The notes beneath the pieces were generated by a model, which was not told the origin of the DNA, did no database searches, and saw nothing but the letters and a program-made list of their open reading frames with translations. From positions 571,469 to 635,468 of the forward strand of contig OY101131.1 of assembly GCA_956465555.1 (NCBI GenBank): 64,000 bases of DNA. The letters are read 5' to 3'. The position numbers and the translations under genes are program-made. This DNA comes from Nitzschia sp. pyKryTriq1. Taxonomy: Eukaryota > Bacillariophyta > Bacillariophyceae > Bacillariales > Bacillariaceae. This document shows positions 1 through 10,693 of this stretch, in pieces; positions within the stretch are counted from its first letter, which is position 1; the number at the start of each line of letters is the position of its first letter.

Positions 1-1
1 G

Positions 2-937
2 CATTCACTGCTGAAGGCTTCACAGGTTTCGAATCCCATGGCACCAGTCTCCCTTCCGAATGTCGCCCACAATCAGTACCTTCAAGACATGATACTACCT
101 ATCGCCTCGTCCGTGCCATCATCGCAAGAATTCTCAATGGATTTCGGACAACAAGAAGAGCAGCAATCAAGCTTCAATCGCGTTGGGAATCAGCAGCAGC
201 TTGAAGAGATGGATCTTGGTGCCTTTTCGATGCTAGCGAATTTCAGGCAACAGCCGTCTTCTCACAATCCTTTGGCATTTCCATCAATGCAGCAGGAACA
301 TGACCACTCCAACAACCAGCACCCACAAGTTTCTTCTTCCGAGTCTTCCTTGGGAGGAGGAGCAGGAGATCGCATGATGATGGAAATGTATGCTAAAGTA
401 GTAGCAGAACAAGGAGACAGCTTCGTGCCTAGTAGAAGCTTCAACCGGAACACCCAATCGAATGTACCCCACCGGGACACTTTGACCTTGACGCCAACCC
501 GCGGTTTTGCACGATACGATGTTGTTGGGGGAGTGATCCATCATCATCATCTGCCTGCCTCGTCCTCTGGTGGTGACGGTACTGAGGTACCAAACGATGA
601 AGACCAGAATGTCAGCCCCAGTATCTTTGACTATTCGGGTTCCGATCAAAGTAGTGAAGATGGCCCCAGTGTACTTGAAGGAGCCAGTACCTTGATGCCG
701 CAGACCGGTCCGGCACAGCTTCAACCAAAAAGTACCGGTACACACCACAAAACCCACAACCACCATTCTGCATCACATGGCATAGAAAGCAGGGAACATA
801 ATAAAAACAACACCGGAGAAAGCACCGATGCAATGCATCATCTTCGACGTAATTACTTCGAGGCCATCATGTTGCTGGAACAGAAGAATGGTCTGCAGAA
901 CAATCCATCGGGGCCACAGTACAGACCGGAAGAATAG
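2..937 (+). CDS. Low-complexity hypothetical protein, 3' part
   Basis: I do not recognise this gene. The frame is open from base 2, so the gene may begin left of the window; the first ATG inside is at 38 and gives 299 residues. The product is rich in Gln, Ser, His and Asn, with a His run near residues 168-171, a second His-rich stretch around 235-250 and a short more ordered C-terminal segment (HHLRRNYFEAIMLLEQKN). No catalytic domain is visible. The composition resembles disordered regions of diatom transcription regulators, but no DNA-binding domain lies in the visible part. It is convergent with the minus-strand gene ending at 1028, leaving a 90-bp spacer. Confidence 0.55.
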   Translation, partial: HSLLKASQVSNPMAPVSLPNVAHNQYLQDMILPIASSVPSSQEFSMDFGQQEEQQSSFNRVGNQQQLEEMDLGAFSMLANFRQQPSSHNPLAFPSMQQEHDHSNNQHPQVSSSESSLGGGAGDRMMMEMYAKVVAEQGDSFVPSRSFNRNTQSNVPHRDTLTLTPTRGFARYDVVGGVIHHHHLPASSSGGDGTEVPNDEDQNVSPSIFDYSGSDQSSEDGPSVLEGASTLMPQTGPAQLQPKSTGTHHKTHNHHSASHGIESREHNKNNTGESTDAMHHLRRNYFEAIMLLEQKNGLQNNPSGPQYRPEE

Positions 938-1027
938 AGAATCCAAAATGCAATGATAGAATAGAAAAGAAAGACATAGGATCCAATCGTATTTTTCTCC
1001 TGCTGTTGCTGTTGCCTCTTTTAGGAC

Positions 1028-2119
1028 TTAGTACTGCTTCAGATAGGAGGCTTGGATCATCCTCAGACTGCACTTGGCGTGTTCCGACCAGCTAACATTT
1101 CGAAGATTGCGATCCGTCAAGTCGTAATCGTGGTCTTCTAGGCGTCTCATAAAGGTTTCAGATGCCAGACCCGGGAGAAAGACACCCATAATGTCCTTCG
1201 ATTTACCGCTGGAAGATGCCTCGAGCTCAATCTCAGACCTCAGATCACGGGCTTGCTGTAGATAGCCACGACCCTGGTTCGCGATATCATGTACGGAATT
1301 TCGAAGAGCTTGAATACATTCCTTGTCCCCTTGACCCAGGGCAGAGAGTAAGTAACGCGGGCTTTTGACGCCATAGCGTTCACATAGCTCTTGAGGGATA
1401 ATAAGCTTGCCGGTGGTACTCATTACCGGAATGCTCGTTCGCAACGCGTTGGTGAGTCCGTGCGCTTTACCCAATAGCTTGGCAGTTCGATGGGCCGTAG
1501 CGTAATCCTTCTCGAACAGCCCATCACTCTCCAGGATGAGCTGCATCAAACTGCCACAGCTCCACTCGGCGTGTTCTTCTAGAGCCGCCAAGTCAGGATA
1601 CTGCTTGAGATCTAAATCGAGGAAGCGACCTTTGAGGATGTCATCAAAATGACACTTGTTGAATTGGTGCTGTTTTTGGAGATGGGCAAGAAGTTTGAGG
1701 GTTGGATGCTTTTGAGAGTCTTGCTGCTCAGCACTTGTTTTGACGCTTGCTGACGTTTCGTAAATCTGTTCAATGCCCTGCCGCCACCACTCCAAGTGGT
1801 GCGCGGGGGTGGAATTTGGAGGAACGTCAGCAGTACTTCCGAATCTTAGCCCTGTTTCCACCCAGAAACTCCTCACTGCAAAGTAAGCTACTTGCATATC
1901 CTCGGTCGCTAGCAGTTTACCAGGTAAAAACCCGGCTGGATCATGGCGTTTGACGATGCTTACAGCATGATCCAGCGCGGGCTGCAACTCGACTCCTGCT
2001 CCTCCTCCACGAGATATTTGAAGCGGCTTTAACAAAGAAAGAAAAGATCGTCGCTGAGCAAACCCGTTTCCTTTGCTCCGCTGCAGAGAGCTGAAAATGT
2101 AACCGCTGCTGAAGGCCAT
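1028..2119 (-). CDS. NDUFAF6: NDUFAF6-like complex I assembly factor
   Basis: Single-exon, 363 residues. The protein has the squalene/phytoene synthase fold as found in NADH:ubiquinone oxidoreductase assembly factor 6. Visible family landmarks are LEWWRQGIEQIY (about 109-120), EEHAEWSCGSLMQLILE (181-197), the KAHGLTNALRT segment (218-228) and the CERYGV segment (246-251). The acidic DxxxD pairs of true prenyl synthases are not evident, as expected for this non-enzymatic branch. The N-terminus is basic and Ser-rich (SLQRSKGNGFAQRRSFLSLL), consistent with mitochondrial import. Known family role: early assembly of the ND1 module of complex I. The gene is divergent from the IspH gene across a roughly 690-bp shared spacer. 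The start is the first ATG, at 2119. Confidence 0.85.
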   Translation of the reverse strand: MAFSSGYIFSSLQRSKGNGFAQRRSFLSLLKPLQISRGGGAGVELQPALDHAVSIVKRHDPAGFLPGKLLATEDMQVAYFAVRSFWVETGLRFGSTADVPPNSTPAHHLEWWRQGIEQIYETSASVKTSAEQQDSQKHPTLKLLAHLQKQHQFNKCHFDDILKGRFLDLDLKQYPDLAALEEHAEWSCGSLMQLILESDGLFEKDYATAHRTAKLLGKAHGLTNALRTSIPVMSTTGKLIIPQELCERYGVKSPRYLLSALGQGDKECIQALRNSVHDIANQGRGYLQQARDLRSEIELEASSSGKSKDIMGVFLPGLASETFMRRLEDHDYDLTDRNLRNVSWSEHAKCSLRMIQASYLKQY

Positions 2120-2812
2120 GATGAAGATGATGATTCTTCAGACTGTTGAGAAGAGGCAGGCGCCGGCAGATGTCTTCGTTCGCTTTTTGATGATGAACAA
2201 CAATACCGGTAACTGTGATGGGACGGTGGAACAAAGGAGCTCCTTGGGAAAGCAGTTTTGAAACCCGAACTTTGCGTCATTCATTTTCCGGTTTACGCAG
2301 GCACGACTGAAATCGACGACGGATGACTTCTTGATCCAATAAAAATCCATCCAAGCACATCGCAGTCAGAATTTGTTCATGGAACGTACGTCATCAATGT
2401 TTGACTCATTCGAGCTCCTGACGTGGTTGAAGTTTCTCTTTATGGATGATTGCGTTGCTTGATTGGCTTGGGTTTGGCCGCAAATAAGAGCACGCATGCA
2501 TGCGGGAAAACGCGCGAAAGGATCAAAATCGCGATGATATTACGATGACAGCTGGAAGCTGGAAGGAATCATCATCGAAAGACGCGATCGATGCGAGGAT
2601 GCGAGGATGCGAGATGTGAGCAGGACTAATAGTAGAATGCAAACGGAACGAACACTCCACCAAGATTCCGACTCGCAACATCATCATCTATTGGTATCTT
2701 GCAAATCATTGCGCTACTCACAAACAGTTGCAGCTAGCGAGAGATCATACTCCCTTTGACCATTCAGTTCTCGTTGGAAAGAATCAATCTCCAGACCACC
2801 ACCACGTTTACC
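2120..2812. promoter_or_regulatory. Shared divergent spacer between NDUFAF6-like and IspH genes
   Basis: This spacer of about 690 bp lies between two divergent start codons and should hold both promoters. I see no clear TATA box. A short tandem GATGCGAG repeat lies at about 2590-2615. The six-frame ORFs here look like noise. Confidence 0.45.
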
Positions 2813-4528
2813 ATGAAGTTTTCGACAGCTACTCTTTTGAGCATGGCGGCAGCCGCTCCATTCGGCACCGAGGCCTTTCAACCGGCGCCTACCAGTATCC
2901 GAACGCTTTCTTCCCCCACGGCACTTTACAGTACCACCGAAGAAAAGCAATCGGGTGGTATGAGCAAGAAGAAGGAAGATCGCCTGAACTTTATGAAATC
3001 CGAAAATTTCCACCGCCGCGGATTCAAAGAAGTCCGAGACCAGGTCGAATCTTCCATTCAAGAACAGTTCCAATCCCCGCTAGTCAATGATATGAAGACC
3101 TCCAATTACCTTATTGAAAGGGATGGTGTCAAGGTTTATTTGGCAAAGGTAGGTTACTTGCTTGGGTGCTGTGCTGTGCTGTTGATGTGTTGATGTGTTG
3201 AGGGATTACTCGAAAGGATGATGATGATGATGATGAAGCAAGTCTCACCGAATCCTTTTTTCTTGGGCCGTCCCTTCTACAAATTTGCAACACAGGATTT
3301 TGGATTTTGCTGGGGTGTCGAGCGCAGTATTGCGTTGGCCTATGAAGCCGTCCAGCATTACCCTGACAAAACCCTTCATATTACGAATGAGTTGATTCAC
3401 AATCCGGAAGTCAATGATCGACTCACCAGCATGAAGGTCAATTTGATTGAAAAGGTGGGCGAAGGAAAGAAGAACTTTTCAACCATCCAGGACGGGGATG
3501 TCGTGATTCTTCCTGCCTTTGGGGCCTCTTACGAAGAAATGGAGATGTTGAACAAGAAGGTACGTTATTATGGAGATGAGTTTCGAAAGGTTGGGCCTGG
3601 TCCGTGGATTTGATTTATCGGAATGGGTCTCACGCTTTCATCCATCGAATAGAACGTCGAGGTGGTCGACACCACATGCCCATGGGTCAGCAAAGTTTGG
3701 AATACCGTGGACATGCATCAGCGCAAGGGCTTGACGTCGGTCATCCATGGGAAATATAGTCACGAAGAAACCGTTGCTACTGCAAGTTTCTGCGAGGACT
3801 ACATTTGCGTCAAGAACATGGAGGAAGCTGAGATGGTAGCTGACTACATTGTCAACGGAGGAGACCGTGATGCGTTCATGAAATATTTCGAAAAGGCTGT
3901 CTCCAAGGGATTTGACCCCGATATTCACCTGCAGAAGATTGGTTTGGCGAACCAAACGACGATGTACAAGAAGGAAACCAAGGCCATTGGTCAACTTTTG
4001 CAAAAGACTATGATGAAGAAATTTGGACCCAAGGAGGTCAACGATCACTACGCTGAATTCGACACCATTTGCGATGCCACCCAGGTAAGTTCAATTTCGA
4101 AATGTAAATACGACCATTTCTATTGGCTGCCCGCTCACTCTTGATTCAACTGAATGCTGTGGTATTATATGCTCTAGGAGAGACAAGATGCCGTGTCGGA
4201 GCTTGTGGATAATGCAAAAGAATATGGTCTGGACTTTATTCTGGTGATTGGAGGATTCGATTCCTCCAATACGGCCCACTTGTTGGAAATCCCTCATCAC
4301 GCCGGAATCCGAAGTTTCCACATCAACCGAGCGGATTGTATCCACGCTGACAATACGATTACGCATCGAACAGTCGACGGGGAGCTTGTGACGGAACCCT
4401 TCCTCCTGGATCTAAAGAAGGATGTGGTCATGGGAGTAACATCAGGCGCCTCGACACCAGATGCGGCTGTTCAAGACTCGCTCAGTCAGATCTTTTTGCT
4501 CAAGAAGCTTCACGACGAGGCGGCGTAA
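2813..4528 (+). CDS. ispH: Plastid 4-hydroxy-3-methylbut-2-enyl diphosphate reductase (IspH/HDR)
   Basis: This is the last enzyme of the MEP isoprenoid pathway; it converts HMBPP to IPP and DMAPP using a [4Fe-4S] cluster. I read four exons: 2813-3148, 3296-3559, 3653-4084 and 4178-4528. All introns are GT-AG and phase 0, giving 460 residues, close to plant HDR length. The three cluster cysteines are all present: FGFCWGVER (Cys117), DTTCPWVSK (Cys209) and FDTICDATQ (Cys340, at the exon 3/4 border). The N-terminus is a signal peptide followed by GTEAFQPAP, an ASAFAP-like plastid motif, so the enzyme should act in the plastid stroma. An in-frame ATG exists at 2756, but the ATG at 2813 begins directly with the signal peptide and is preferred. 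Intron 1 contains an ATG trinucleotide run. Confidence 0.95.
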
Positions 4529-4651
4529 AGCGTCTAAGAACTTACTGACTGTATACCACTGCGACTCAGAGAGATGAATGGAACATTTAAAAGCGCATAG
4601 ATCACAACTACCTCTTCGTAACTGGAATAAATGCTTCTATAGCTGACTCTT

Positions 4652-5311
4652 TTATAGCTGCTGTAGGGAGAGGGGGGAACGTGTAGGCTCCTGCAATGAA
4701 GCCTCCTCGCGGCTGGCGATTCTTCCCCGTACCCGACGTGTGGTGGACGGTCCGATTTCTTCAGCACCACAACTGCTATTACTCCGTCGCTTCCGTTCCA
4801 TGGCAAAAGGAAAAGTAGGAGGCACTACGCTGTGTGAAAGCATTGAGGGGAGCGCTTGCTGGACCGCCTCTGGTACGGGATAGACAGCGGCAAAGTCACG
4901 GATTGCTTGGATAACGGCGATTTCCGCGTTCCACGCGGTGCACTGAAGAGAGATCTCGGCGATACTTCTTGCGTCCATTCCCTTGCGAGAGGCACTTTTT
5001 ATGCATTGGAGTGTCATCCAACGTCGACGGACACGTTCGTCGGACCCATGCACTTCCATCCCACGTGGCAAGTCATACTTGTGCGTTCGAGAGGCGTGGA
5101 CAAGGGCGCGGATGCGTTGTCGCACTAGAAAGAGTTCTTCCGGACCATACCAAAGGTCTCTAACGTCCTCAAAACTTAAAGAACATTCATTCTCTATGCA
5201 TGTAGTCGTTTCTGAAAAACGGACGGATCGCGTTGTAGTCTGTGGGGACATCTTTTGCGGTACTAATCTATCCGAGTATTCGTTGATGTACGAGCACGAT
5301 TGTCGTTGCAT
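4652..5311 (-). CDS. Hypothetical protein, diatom-type family
   Basis: Single exon, 219 residues, convergent with IspH. No named domain is visible. The central part, DLWYGPEELFLVRQRIRALV (about 50-69), a LPRGMEVH segment and the helix-rich region up to about residue 150 resemble a widespread, uncharacterised stramenopile family that has a WYxxxEL motif followed by an RGLE-like segment. The C-terminus (about 170-219) is basic and Ser/Arg-rich (MERKRRSNSS). A second possible start (MSPQTTT) lies 20 codons in. The family assignment is from memory of similar proteins; the function is unknown. Confidence 0.6.
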   Translation of the reverse strand: MQRQSCSYINEYSDRLVPQKMSPQTTTRSVRFSETTTCIENECSLSFEDVRDLWYGPEELFLVRQRIRALVHASRTHKYDLPRGMEVHGSDERVRRRWMTLQCIKSASRKGMDARSIAEISLQCTAWNAEIAVIQAIRDFAAVYPVPEAVQQALPSMLSHSVVPPTFPFAMERKRRSNSSCGAEEIGPSTTRRVRGRIASREEASLQEPTRSPLSLQQL

Positions 5312-6156
5312 CGCAATGTTCTTGGGGTTGGGCTGGTGGAGAGGAGTTCTTACTTTAGTTTACTGTAGAGAGAAGCATACACTGCCTTGTCCATACTGTT
5401 TTGTGGTAATATGCTGTTTTTGTACCGGTATGACTGGTTCACTTCCGGCACCAATGATCACACTCGTTGCTACGTTCATATTCGTTCATGTAGTTTGTTT
5501 GTGGCGAAATTAGATCAACGAAAGAACAGAAGGTAGAACGCGCATTGTAAGCTGTATCATAATAAGTCATCTATGTAATGCATACGCGAGTAGTTCAATC
5601 GTTGTTGCTGGGGCGATGATTGATTTTATGATGAAGACTGCGCAGGCAGGCTTTTCATCGGTCTTGCCTCGTCTGCCGACACTTCGCTCCGAAAAGACGA
5701 CGACTGCGACGACTCCTCATATTTCATGCAGGTATTATTCAGGACTATTCCAAATTGGTCCCTGTGCTAACCGAAAGTAAGATAGCATTCGAATGATTCG
5801 TTTCAGATTCGAATTCCGACTGCTTTGCGGCACGCTATTTTAGCACACGGCAAACTTGAAGGCGAAATCTTTGCACTGACGATGATGAACATGATGGAAC
5901 ACGATGATGGAGTGAGTCTAGCGCTTGATTATCGCCCGATCGAAGACAGAGGACAATGAATAATGAATAATAGGATGCCACATGGTATTTTGATGAGCTA
6001 AAAGCTTGGAAATCTACTTGCTCACTGCTCCTCTCGGCCATCGTACTATTCCAGAATCTTGATGGCAGTCGAGTAACGTCGATGCCGAGAAAATATTGTT
6101 GTGAAGACTTGAACCCTCGTCGCTCATGATTGGAGACGGTTTCCTTTCTTCTATTG
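5312..6156. other. Intergenic spacer, no gene recognised
   Basis: About 845 bp between the 5' end of the hypothetical gene and the lipase. It holds only short ORFs that look like noise. I see no repeat or RNA gene. It should contain both genes' promoters. Confidence 0.4.
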
Positions 6157-8100
6157 ATGATGATGGCAGCATATCCGCTCCTCAGTTTCTCAAAAGCATT
6201 CAACCTTCTTGTGCTTGCTTGGGTGATAATAGCCCACGATCTGTCGATCGTGACGGCCAAAGACGATGATGACGATCGGGCATCCAGGAAAATGACAATA
6301 AAGGCTGGCACCACCACCAAAATTCGGCTAGCATCTTCTTCAAATACCACAATAACAAGCAGAGATTGCCTCCCACTCGTCGAGCCAATAGGGTGGCGAC
6401 GAAAAGCGGCGAAAGTATGGCGTCGTCGACGAGATACCCCGACGCTGGCCTACAGGATGATGGTGCTGTCGGCCCTTTCATACTGGGAATTTCACAAACG
6501 TCCACTGGAGGACCATGTGTTTGGATTTTCGTTGCTTTCGGATGTTCCAGCAAGGACGAATATTACGAGGATTGGTGGCGATCTTTTGAAATCCGCAGTG
6601 AGCTGGTTGGCATCGGTTGTGGAGCCAGCAAGCATCGTCGTTTCTCGAGTTCAAGGCGTAATCAAAACCAATGAAACAACGCAATACACGTATAACCCAA
6701 TAATAAAGAAACAGGCAAAAGGTTCGAAAAATACTCGGAGGAGGTCAAAGAAGCGGATTAAGTTCCAATATCAGTTCTTCGATTGGCACGAGAAAGGAGT
6801 GGCTGGAGTCAAATTTCATGACACCGATGTCCTGATTTCGACCATGGAGGACGATGGTAGTTTGATCATTACATTTGCAGGTACCGCATCTGCTGCGGAT
6901 GCTGTCACCAATATTCAAACGTTCGAGCCAGCGAATCATTCGGGTTTCTATCATGGGGGGAAGAAGCTACAATCCAGAAAGCAGAATACTACAACTACAA
7001 CGCCTTCGCCGATTTTTGTTGAAGGATCCTTGCACCGAGGCTTTCTCAATGCATTGACTCGTGTGGATCAAGGGCACGTCCTTCGCCTTGGTTCCAAGAA
7101 TCATCATCGCACATTACCAACCTATCTTAACATTCTTCATGAGCACTTTGGCAACTGTACCATGCCGCCGCCTCCTGGAGAAAAGATTTCAAAGAAAGCG
7201 ACGCAAAAACTCAAAACTTCACCTAAAAGTGAGGGGGGAGAACAAACCCAAATTTCAAGTAAGGATGGATCCCAAGGTGTTATCATGCCATCCATCGAGT
7301 CAGCGACACCACAACCAATCTCAGAAGAAACTTCAACAAGATCCCTTGGAGCTTCTACTATTCGTCCACGACGAAAAGGGGGATGTACGGCCAAGGGCAA
7401 AAAACTACTTTCCATCCTACAGGAGGTGATAACTTCTGCCCTACAAGAAGGTCGAGGCGTTCATCTGACAGGTCATTCCTTAGGCGGTGGTCTCGCATCG
7501 CACATGGCACTGGATTTGGTGGTTAATTTTCCTCATGTTCCGGTGAAGAAGCTTCATTTATGGACGTTTGGGGCACCCCAGATAGCCGATTCGATATTTT
7601 TGGAGTCTGTCGTCCAAATGGCACCCCGATTACGACCCTTTGTCACTGGTCGCAACGGCCGATACCATCGATTCGTCACAGTTTCGGATGACTGCCGACC
7701 AGATGTGGTGTCCGAAGTGACAAAACAGAGTCTGCCCTCGCATCAACGCAAGGGACTGCATGGCAAAGTGGCACGACGTTTGGGTGGCGTCCATGGCTCG
7801 GTGGTCCATGTGATTTTCGAGCCCCATTATCTCTTGACTCCTCAACAGGTCAACAAGACGAGCTCTTCGGCACCAACAGAGATGATGATGAAGAATGACT
7901 TGGAACACGAAGAATATCCCACTGATGCAGTGCCTATTACTACAATGACGAGTAGGACTACCAAGACGCATTCCACAGTTGCCGCCCACGCCACTATCAA
8001 CTACCTTCAAGGAATATCCCGAGAATCTCGTCATCATCCATTACAGACTGATTTGCCAGATGCTATCCGAAAGTGGGTCGGTGAAATCATTCCAGTTTGA
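6157..8100 (+). CDS. Class 3 (alpha/beta hydrolase) lipase, membrane-anchored or secreted
   Basis: Single exon, 647 residues from the first ATG at 6157; the frame extends a few codons upstream but without an ATG. Residues 1-35 form a hydrophobic signal peptide or anchor (LLSFSKAFNLLVLAWVIIAH). The lipase_3 core has the oxyanion-side segment IITFAGTASAADAV, the EGSLHRGFLNAL segment, and the nucleophile elbow HLTGHSLGGGLASHMAL with Ser441. The downstream HLWTFGAPQIAD strand and HRFVTVSDDCRPD, probably carrying the catalytic Asp, are also typical. The catalytic His is probably in the HGSVVHVIFEPHYLL region. Insertions of low-complexity sequence make it longer than most family members. Likely substrates are acylglycerols or plastid/ER glycerolipids; the sequence does not decide. 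KAFN after the hydrophobic stretch could be read as a plastid motif. Confidence 0.85.
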   Translation: MMMAAYPLLSFSKAFNLLVLAWVIIAHDLSIVTAKDDDDDRASRKMTIKAGTTTKIRLASSSNTTITSRDCLPLVEPIGWRRKAAKVWRRRRDTPTLAYRMMVLSALSYWEFHKRPLEDHVFGFSLLSDVPARTNITRIGGDLLKSAVSWLASVVEPASIVVSRVQGVIKTNETTQYTYNPIIKKQAKGSKNTRRRSKKRIKFQYQFFDWHEKGVAGVKFHDTDVLISTMEDDGSLIITFAGTASAADAVTNIQTFEPANHSGFYHGGKKLQSRKQNTTTTTPSPIFVEGSLHRGFLNALTRVDQGHVLRLGSKNHHRTLPTYLNILHEHFGNCTMPPPPGEKISKKATQKLKTSPKSEGGEQTQISSKDGSQGVIMPSIESATPQPISEETSTRSLGASTIRPRRKGGCTAKGKKLLSILQEVITSALQEGRGVHLTGHSLGGGLASHMALDLVVNFPHVPVKKLHLWTFGAPQIADSIFLESVVQMAPRLRPFVTGRNGRYHRFVTVSDDCRPDVVSEVTKQSLPSHQRKGLHGKVARRLGGVHGSVVHVIFEPHYLLTPQQVNKTSSSAPTEMMMKNDLEHEEYPTDAVPITTMTSRTTKTHSTVAAHATINYLQGISRESRHHPLQTDLPDAIRKWVGEIIPV

Positions 8101-8254
8101 GACATTCTATAGCTAGAGTACCACTTTTGCTAATAGGATGCGTTACAACAAATACTGAGAAATTCGACGATTCACAATCATCAGTGATTGAGAAGTCTAC
8201 TAGACTATGATGTGTTGCCTTTCGTATAGAGTAGCCTAAGCAGCCCTCATCTGA

Positions 8255-9706
8255 TCAGTCTTTCGGCTTGGGCAGACATTCTGAATCAAGAATCTTCCGG
8301 ACAAAGAGTTCATCTTGCGGATGTTCCCGGTCTCCATCTTCGAATGTGTAACTAGAAGCAATTGCCACTTCTGATCCATCGTGATTGAACGCAATCGCTG
8401 AAATAGACGTAGGGAATGTAGGTAGGGTGGTCAACTGTGTGAATTTTGGAGGGCAAAAGAGGAGCGTACCACCACAATGCAACGAGTGAGTATAGTGAGA
8501 ACACACAGAGTCCAGTCCTGGTACAGCCATCCTCGTCGGTGTATCATTCATTCATCCACCCACCCACCAAAGCATCCAACTCACCTTTTTCTTGTTTCCC
8601 CCGTCCCACAATACTACCGATCCATCGCATCCTCCAGTCGCAAATGTATTGGTGAATCGAGGATGAAATGCGATACAATTCACTGGATAGACCGTATCAT
8701 TGACTCGATGACATTTAAAGGCATATCGTTTGTTGTCGTTATTGTTCGGCAATAATTCGTCAAAATACTCCACACCCACTCGTCCCTCCACGCTCCCCAA
8801 GGCTACCCCACGGCCATCGGGAAAGAATCGGATGGTCCGCGTTTGGAATTTGAGCGAGGATTCCCGATCAAGGACCATTTCTGGTGTAATATTGCTCGTC
8901 TTTTTCAAATCAATCACCACATTTCTTCTCCCAGCAGTCGCCACAACAAGTCGATTATGTTCGGCATCGACATCCATTGAAAAAGCTTTCCCCGGCAGCT
9001 CCAAACTTGCAATGGGTTTCGATGAGGACGACGATGTTCGTAAATCCCAGAGACAAAATTGACGATTCCAACTGGCACTACAAACGATATTGGCGTACTC
9101 TCCACTACTATCACCACTCGTCGGTGCCATGGATGCCAAACAGGAACAAGCATTCGCAGAAGAAGAACCAGGTTCCGCACCACCACCTTCGTGACGACCC
9201 ACAAGTGTAATGGTGCTGGTGGAAAAGTCCAAGAGTTTGACTGCATAACATAAAAAGGAAGGTACAGCCAAAAGTTAGCGATGATATGATGAATGTGGTG
9301 TAGCACACAAGTCCAAGCTGGATGGATCAATCGATGAATCAATGAATCAATGAACCAATCCATCACTACCATCAAAATGCATCATTCCTTCATTCAAACT
9401 GTACATGCGTTGCTACGTACCTGATCCATCCATGCCGCCCGTTACGACAAAAGTGCCGTGGCTCGGTGTCGCCAAACTCAGCAGCGGCCCAGCGTCCATC
9501 GACTGGGTCAACACGACCGAGTTGGAAGTATTACTGCTGCTACTGCCATCACCACCAAAGATGGTGGAAGTATCATGAAGGCGAACCGTTCCATCCCAGC
9601 TAGTGGCTACAACGTGCGAAGGCTTGGCCGGCAAGTACGACAAGGCAGAAATGCCATCGGAAAAAACAGCCAAGGACTTGGCTTCGGGTGGGGGTTGCGA
9701 TGCCAT
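8255..9706 (-). CDS. BUB3: Mitotic checkpoint WD40 protein BUB3
   Basis: WD40 beta-propeller that brings Bub1/BubR1 to kinetochores in the spindle checkpoint. I read three exons on the minus strand: 9706-9421, 9240-8585 and 8434-8255. The junctions are clean: phase 1 after exon 1 (GTC Val restored) and phase 0 after exon 2. The product is about 373 residues, longer than human BUB3 (328) because of Ser- and Gly-rich insertions. Family-specific segments are SWDGTVRLHDT, GSVEGRVGVEYFDE, RYAFKCHR, VYPVNCIAFHP, NTFATGGCDGSVVLWD and, in exon 3, SISAIAFNHDGSEVAIASSY. The C-terminus ends KPKD. These discriminate BUB3 from the related Rae1. Confidence 0.92.
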
Positions 9707-10693
9707 GGTTTTTTATTGGTGGACGAGCGTATGTCGCTAGCTGTACTCTTACAGTAGCTCTAAAGTAGAGTAGATTAGATTAGATTAGAGTAGAGGGAAT
9801 GTGGCGTTCGTGAACGGCACGTTCGTCGACGTCGCCATGGTCGTTTCGTCGTCGTTCGTCTTTATTTTGAATGGTGGGGCAAATTCAAATCGGGGATCGA
9901 GTTAGTCGCCCACACTCGCTCGTACGTGCGTGAATAATCATCTACCGTAATCTACTGCACTCATCATGATGTCATCGCTCGAGCTCCTCTCAAGAATGGG
10001 TATGCGCGCTGGCCTGCCTGTACCTGGTACCGGTACGAGCATGGCTAGCCTGCCGGATTCTTCTTCAGCTCACAGTTCTTGTTTCGCGTTATTCAGTTTC
10101 GCAGTTGCCGATTGAGAATCTTGAGAAATTCGAGTAGCAGTCTTAACCTTGGGCATGCCGGATCATGAAAGAGCCAGATGCAAGCAGAAGAACAGATGAT
10201 ACATAGATTTTAAAAAAAAGACTGGATCAGATATTAGATGTTGTTTGCCAACACCAGATGTTCATTGATCATAGAATCGGTTCTCGGTTCGTCCCAGTCC
10301 TTCTTTTATGACCGAGTGGCGACATTTTTGTAACTTTGATGACGTGTCATGGGGAACAATCACTTTTCAAATCTCGAAAATGCGCGACGTGGGCGAATCT
10401 CCTCTTCGACGGGTTCCTGGAGAATTTGGCGTCTCCACCAATTCTTGCGTTGCAAAATTCTTTCCGTCGGATGATGTGGTCGCCGCGGTCGCCGGTCAGC
10501 TGCGCAGCAACAGTAACGGTATGAGGTGCGACGGCACATGTAACCCTTGTACTATCTCATAAAACAATAAGGAACACTGCGTTTGTCAACAATCACAACA
10601 ACGGGGAAACTGCCGATCCCTGTTTGGTCGTAACCCAGATTTTTGTTTGAGAGAACCAGATTCATTCTGCAGCTGAAAGCTTTGTCATAAAAA
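9707..10693. promoter_or_regulatory. Divergent spacer between BUB3 and the kinase gene
   Basis: About 990 bp. A TAGAT/TAGAG pentamer run lies at about 9765-9795 and a small GTAC cluster (CCTGGTACCGGTACGAG) at about 10023-10040. It should hold promoters for both genes. Small ORFs at 10308-10562 show no coding character. Confidence 0.4.

Noticed and set aside
10-40. tRNA B-box-like GGTTTCGAATCC at the left edge
   Set aside because: It has one base too many for the GGTTCRANTCC consensus, and no A box or cloverleaf can be drawn in the available bases. I found no convincing tRNA or rRNA gene in the window.
4983-5513. Plus-strand ORF of 176 residues
   Set aside because: It overlaps the minus-strand 219-residue gene and extends into non-coding DNA; it has no protein-like composition.
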